Shown: positions 6,929 through 9,308 of the stretch, one piece after another
How the letters are laid out: every line of letters begins with the position of its first letter
Numbering within the stretch: the first letter of the stretch is position 1
Source of the DNA: Acidobacteriota bacterium
GTDB lineage: Bacteria; Acidobacteriota; Terriglobia; Terriglobales; Acidobacteriaceae
Assembly: GCA_021781255.1 (NCBI GenBank)
Contig: JAJXXG010000391.1
Coordinates: forward strand, 1-9,308
Direction: 5' to 3'
DNA length: 9,308 nt
Program-made: the position numbers and the translations under genes
The notes under the pieces: model-generated
The model's input: only the letters and a program-made list of their open reading frames with translations
Told to the model about the DNA's origin: nothing
The model's database searches: none

Positions 6929-9016
6929 TCACTGAACCAGATCCGCTTCCAGCGGTCCCAGGATCACAGACCCGTTATAGAGACGATTGGTCAGAATCCC
7001 TCGTTTGGAGCCATCCACTGATATCTCTTTCTGTTCACCGGTGGTGTTTACGTAGAGTGTGCGGCCTTCAACCACCCTGGCATACACGCCCTCAGGCGTC
7101 GCAGGGCCACTCTGAACGCCCGCGAGCCGAAGCACCTTTGATTCAACCGGTGCCATAGCTGTGACATTCGACTCCATTGCGAGGTATAGGGCCTTCCCTT
7201 TACCGGACCGATTGAGGGTGAGTGCGGGCGAATGGCCCGCAACGTTGGTGAAGGTTGCGAGCACTGTGGCAGTTGAGGGCACCAGTACCTCATACCGACG
7301 TACGTTGGTCTCGATCGACTCCCCTTCCAGATCGAACCTCAGTGCCGGCGAGTCGTAGAACGCGTTGGTCTTCAGCCCGAACACATCGCTGAGGCGGCCC
7401 GGCAGCGGGGTGTTGAACCATTGGCCTTGCTCGTCCACTTTGGCTGAAAGCGCCGTCATGAGAACCGTGCCACCATTGTTTACGTACTCGCGAAGCGCAT
7501 TCGCGCTGGCCTCATCCATCACGTAATCGGCCGGCACGACGATAAGCTTGTACGGCGCAAGGTCCTCATGCCCGATGTTGATGATGGCCGTGTCAATGTT
7601 CTCACGGAAGAACGGCTCAAACGCGCTCTGCACCTGATCGGTGTAGGACGGCTTGAAGTATTGCAGCGTTGTGCTGGAAGGTCCGTTGGGGTGAGAGTCG
7701 ATGAAGGAGTCGAACGAATACGCAATGGCGACTTCCGGGTGCGTGTAACGAGGAAACCCATATTTCGAGAGCTGCTTGAATTCTGAGCCGATCCGCGCAA
7801 ACTCATCCACCTTCCATGAGGGAGTTCCGTCGTGGTCCACGAGTCCGAAGAGCGCCTGCTCTTCGCCTCCCAGATGGCTGTTGAAGGTCCAGGCGAGAAT
7901 GCCTTGGGCACCCATCATGAGGCCCAGATAGGCGTACATTCGGCTGTGCCCCGGTGTACCGTAGTATCCCCCACCGCCCGCGGTGAACTCGTTGAACCAG
8001 ATGGGAGTTGGTAGGGCGCCTTTCGTCATCAACGCGCCGAATGCGCCGCTGATCGGGTCGCCGGGATAGAACCCCTCGGCACCGTACGACACGTATGCCT
8101 TGTAGGTGGAGAGATAATCGAAGCCCCGCCGCGATGCGGTGTCCCAGAGATTCGAGATCGAGGGAGTGTCCGGCATGTTCCGCCGCCGGATGGTATCGAG
8201 CTCCTTGAGGCGTTCTACCGTCACATCTGACCAGTAGCGGTGCAGATCGAGGTAGCGTTCCGATGGACCGGGACCCTCCGCTAGAGGCAGATCAACATCT
8301 TCAAAGCTGTTCAGCCGTCGCGACCATCTTTGTGTGGCCCAGGCCTTGTTTAGCTCGGCAATCGTTCCATACTTACTTTTCAGCCATGTGATGAACCGCT
8401 GCCGATCGCTCTCGGAGTAGGACATGAAACCATTGCCGATTTCGTTGTCGTACCCGATCGCAATCACGGCGGGATGATGGGCGTAGTGTTTCGTGAGAGC
8501 GTCGGCCATAATGCTGACCTCGCGCACGTAATCCGGATCGCTGATGTTATCCATGTATCTTTCGGCGGGAGGCAGGCGGGTGCCATTCTGTGCGACGATG
8601 TCGACGCCCGGGTGTGCGTGATGCAGCCAAATGGGCGCCGGCAGCCCGGGGATGTCCAGAATGACGCGGATTCCTGCGGCGTGCATTTTGTCCATGACGC
8701 TGTCGAACCAGTCAAAGGTGAATTTCCCCTGCTCGGGCTCGAAGGAATCCCACGAAAGATCTCCCATGCGGACCGCGTTGAATCCAGCACGCTTCATGAT
8801 GGCAATGTCGTGATCAATTTCTTCCGGAGTGCGATCGACCGGCTGATAACAGGTTCCAACGAACAGTTGCCCAGGACCAGGCCAACTGGGATGTGCCGCG
8901 ACATTCTGCGCCTTGGACGGGGTTGAAGAGGTCAATGCCATCAACGAAACTGCAAGCAAAGAGACACAGGTCAAACCCAAACGACAGCGGCGCGAAGAGA
9001 GTACACGGTTTCTCAT
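6929..9016 (-). CDS. GH42 beta-galactosidase, exported
   Basis: Retaining enzyme expected to release beta-D-galactose from oligosaccharide or side-chain termini. At 695 aa it matches the usual GH42 length of 650-700 aa. An export signal covers residues 1-37 (SSRRCRLGL, a long hydrophobic stretch, SKA-Q cleavage); the RR pair at 9-10 leaves Sec or Tat open. The clan GH-A barrel starts with a typical GH42 block, GFNAVRMGDLSWDSFEPEQG (78-97). Glu192 in GYDNEIGNG is the acid/base (commonly DNE-G in the family) and Glu343 in PIWFNEFTAG is the predicted nucleophile. The trimerisation-type domain follows from about 425, with KLIVVPADYVMD (490-501) and REYVNNGGTVLMT (509-521), then a small C-terminal beta domain. 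Many characterised GH42 enzymes are cytoplasmic, so export suggests action on material outside the inner membrane. The ATG at 9016 has only a weak GGAA about 8 nt upstream; no better internal start is seen. Convergent with the fucosidase, so a separate transcription unit. Confidence 0.92.
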   Translation of the reverse strand: MRNRVLSSRRCRLGLTCVSLLAVSLMALTSSTPSKAQNVAAHPSWPGPGQLFVGTCYQPVDRTPEEIDHDIAIMKRAGFNAVRMGDLSWDSFEPEQGKFTFDWFDSVMDKMHAAGIRVILDIPGLPAPIWLHHAHPGVDIVAQNGTRLPPAERYMDNISDPDYVREVSIMADALTKHYAHHPAVIAIGYDNEIGNGFMSYSESDRQRFITWLKSKYGTIAELNKAWATQRWSRRLNSFEDVDLPLAEGPGPSERYLDLHRYWSDVTVERLKELDTIRRRNMPDTPSISNLWDTASRRGFDYLSTYKAYVSYGAEGFYPGDPISGAFGALMTKGALPTPIWFNEFTAGGGGYYGTPGHSRMYAYLGLMMGAQGILAWTFNSHLGGEEQALFGLVDHDGTPSWKVDEFARIGSEFKQLSKYGFPRYTHPEVAIAYSFDSFIDSHPNGPSSTTLQYFKPSYTDQVQSAFEPFFRENIDTAIINIGHEDLAPYKLIVVPADYVMDEASANALREYVNNGGTVLMTALSAKVDEQGQWFNTPLPGRLSDVFGLKTNAFYDSPALRFDLEGESIETNVRRYEVLVPSTATVLATFTNVAGHSPALTLNRSGKGKALYLAMESNVTAMAPVESKVLRLAGVQSGPATPEGVYARVVEGRTLYVNTTGEQKEISVDGSKRGILTNRLYNGSVILGPLEADLVQ

Positions 9017-9215
9017 GAAGGTGTTCCGTGGGGCTTGTCCAATGGGTTCGGACGAAAACCTAAGATTCAGGTCGGATTGATCTTGAGCTTAAGTCTACCC
9101 TGGAGTGCGGCGAGTCGGTCTCCGCGAAGCTCGTCGAATGTTATCACCGGATATGTGCTGCAAACGGGGCTTCAGTAGCTCAATCGGCTGCCGGTCCTGG
9201 GGAACCTCTGAAGAA

Positions 9216-9258
9216 CTCCCCAATGCACATCTGTCGCGGGTAATGTGGAGTTGGGGAG
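9216..9258. repeat. Leader hairpin inside the IS left end
   Basis: CTCCCCAA (9216-9223) and TTGGGGAG (9251-9258) form a perfect 8-bp stem. Inside it, CACAT (9226-9230) can pair with ATGTG (9243-9247), closing a 12-nt loop. The TCCCC arm can alternatively pair with GGGGA at 9199-9203. The 3' arm contains the purine-rich GGGGAG that is the best ribosome-site candidate for the ATG at 9270, so the stem could hide it. Function is inferred. Confidence 0.4.
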
Positions 9259-9269
9259 AAGATCACGGC

Positions 9270-9308
9270 ATGCGGCAGATGACATTGGCCCATCAGGCAG
9301 AGTTCCAA
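9270..9308 (+). CDS. IS5-family transposase, first 13 codons only
   Basis: The ATG at 9270 opens a frame reading MRQMTLAHQAEFQ, still open at the last base of the window. M(R/K)QMT(L/F)A near the N-terminus followed by a phenylalanine is typical of IS5-subgroup transposases (DDE, about 300-350 aa), as I recall the family. A GGGGAGAAG stretch lies about 9 nt upstream. Thirteen residues cannot prove the assignment; the terminal-repeat-like sequence at 9201 and the position support it. The DDE residues are not in view, so intactness is unknown. Confidence 0.5.
   Translation, partial: MRQMTLAHQAEFQ

Larger units (their letters stand above)
9201..9308 (+). mobile_element. Left end of a probable IS5-family insertion sequence (continues past the right edge)
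   Basis: From about 9201 the sequence begins GGAACCTCTGAAGAAC, which matches the 16-bp terminal repeat of E. coli IS5 (GGAAGGTGCGAATAAG, recalled from memory) at 10 of 16 positions. A short leader and then the start of a reading frame resembling IS5-type transposases follow. The exact first base could be 9199-9201. The right terminal repeat and the target duplication are outside the window, so the boundary is provisional. The element would sit about 185 bp upstream of the GH42 start, head-to-head with it. Confidence 0.55.

Noticed and set aside
9082..9093. CTTGAGCTTAAG near-palindrome upstream of the GH42 gene
   Set aside because: Only 12 bp with one mismatched pair and no promoter match beside it; likely chance.
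9165..9225. tRNA-like string (GGGGCTTCAGTAGCTCAATCGG) upstream of the IS end
   Set aside because: It resembles an acceptor plus D-arm, but there is no matching D-stem partner, no T-loop (GGTTCGA) and no acceptor complement, so no cloverleaf can be drawn.

Overview
This window (about 60% GC by eye) is a carbohydrate-degradation locus made almost entirely of exported enzymes. The protein families, the Tat/Sec signal peptides and the lack of SusC/SusD-like genes suggest a soil- or plant-associated Gram-negative bacterium, most plausibly Acidobacteriota (Terriglobia-like). That assignment is inference from protein style, because the window holds no rRNA or taxonomic marker.

Layout. On the minus strand, reading from about 4.8 kb leftwards, there is a probable three-gene operon: an SGNH/SASA 'sialate O-acetylesterase'-type esterase (2692-4737), a GH51 alpha-L-arabinofuranosidase with an inserted CBM4-like domain (460-2604), and a type-B carboxylesterase with a Tat signal that runs off the left edge (1-381). 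The gaps are 87 and 78 bp. Divergent from it on the plus strand is a GH29 alpha-L-fucosidase with a Tat signal (4954-6762). The 216-bp divergent region holds a sigma70-like promoter for the esterase operon and a perfect 18-bp palindrome (4908-4925) just upstream of the fucosidase. A GH42 beta-galactosidase lies on the minus strand (6929-9016) and converges on the fucosidase. The 166-bp convergent gap contains a 35-nt hairpin that could be a bidirectional terminator. At the right edge the sequence changes into what looks like the left end of an IS5-family insertion sequence (about 9201 onward), with the first 13 codons of its transposase.

How the genes may work together. Fucosidase, galactosidase, arabinofuranosidase and two esterases are the set needed to strip Fuc, Gal, Araf and O-acetyl groups from a branched plant cell-wall polysaccharide such as fucogalacto-xyloglucan, or from pectic arabinan/arabinogalactan side chains. 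The esterase shows an SGNH fold interrupted by a jelly-roll-like insertion, the architecture of CE20 xyloglucan acetylesterases, which favours xyloglucan. No backbone-cleaving endo-glucanase, alpha-xylosidase, transporter or regulator is present, so these would lie outside the window or elsewhere in the genome.

I found no CRISPR array, RNA gene, phage or defence system. The genes are recognisable families. The points worth a second look are the operator-like palindrome, the unusual fucosidase N-terminus, the CE20-like esterase and the IS boundary.
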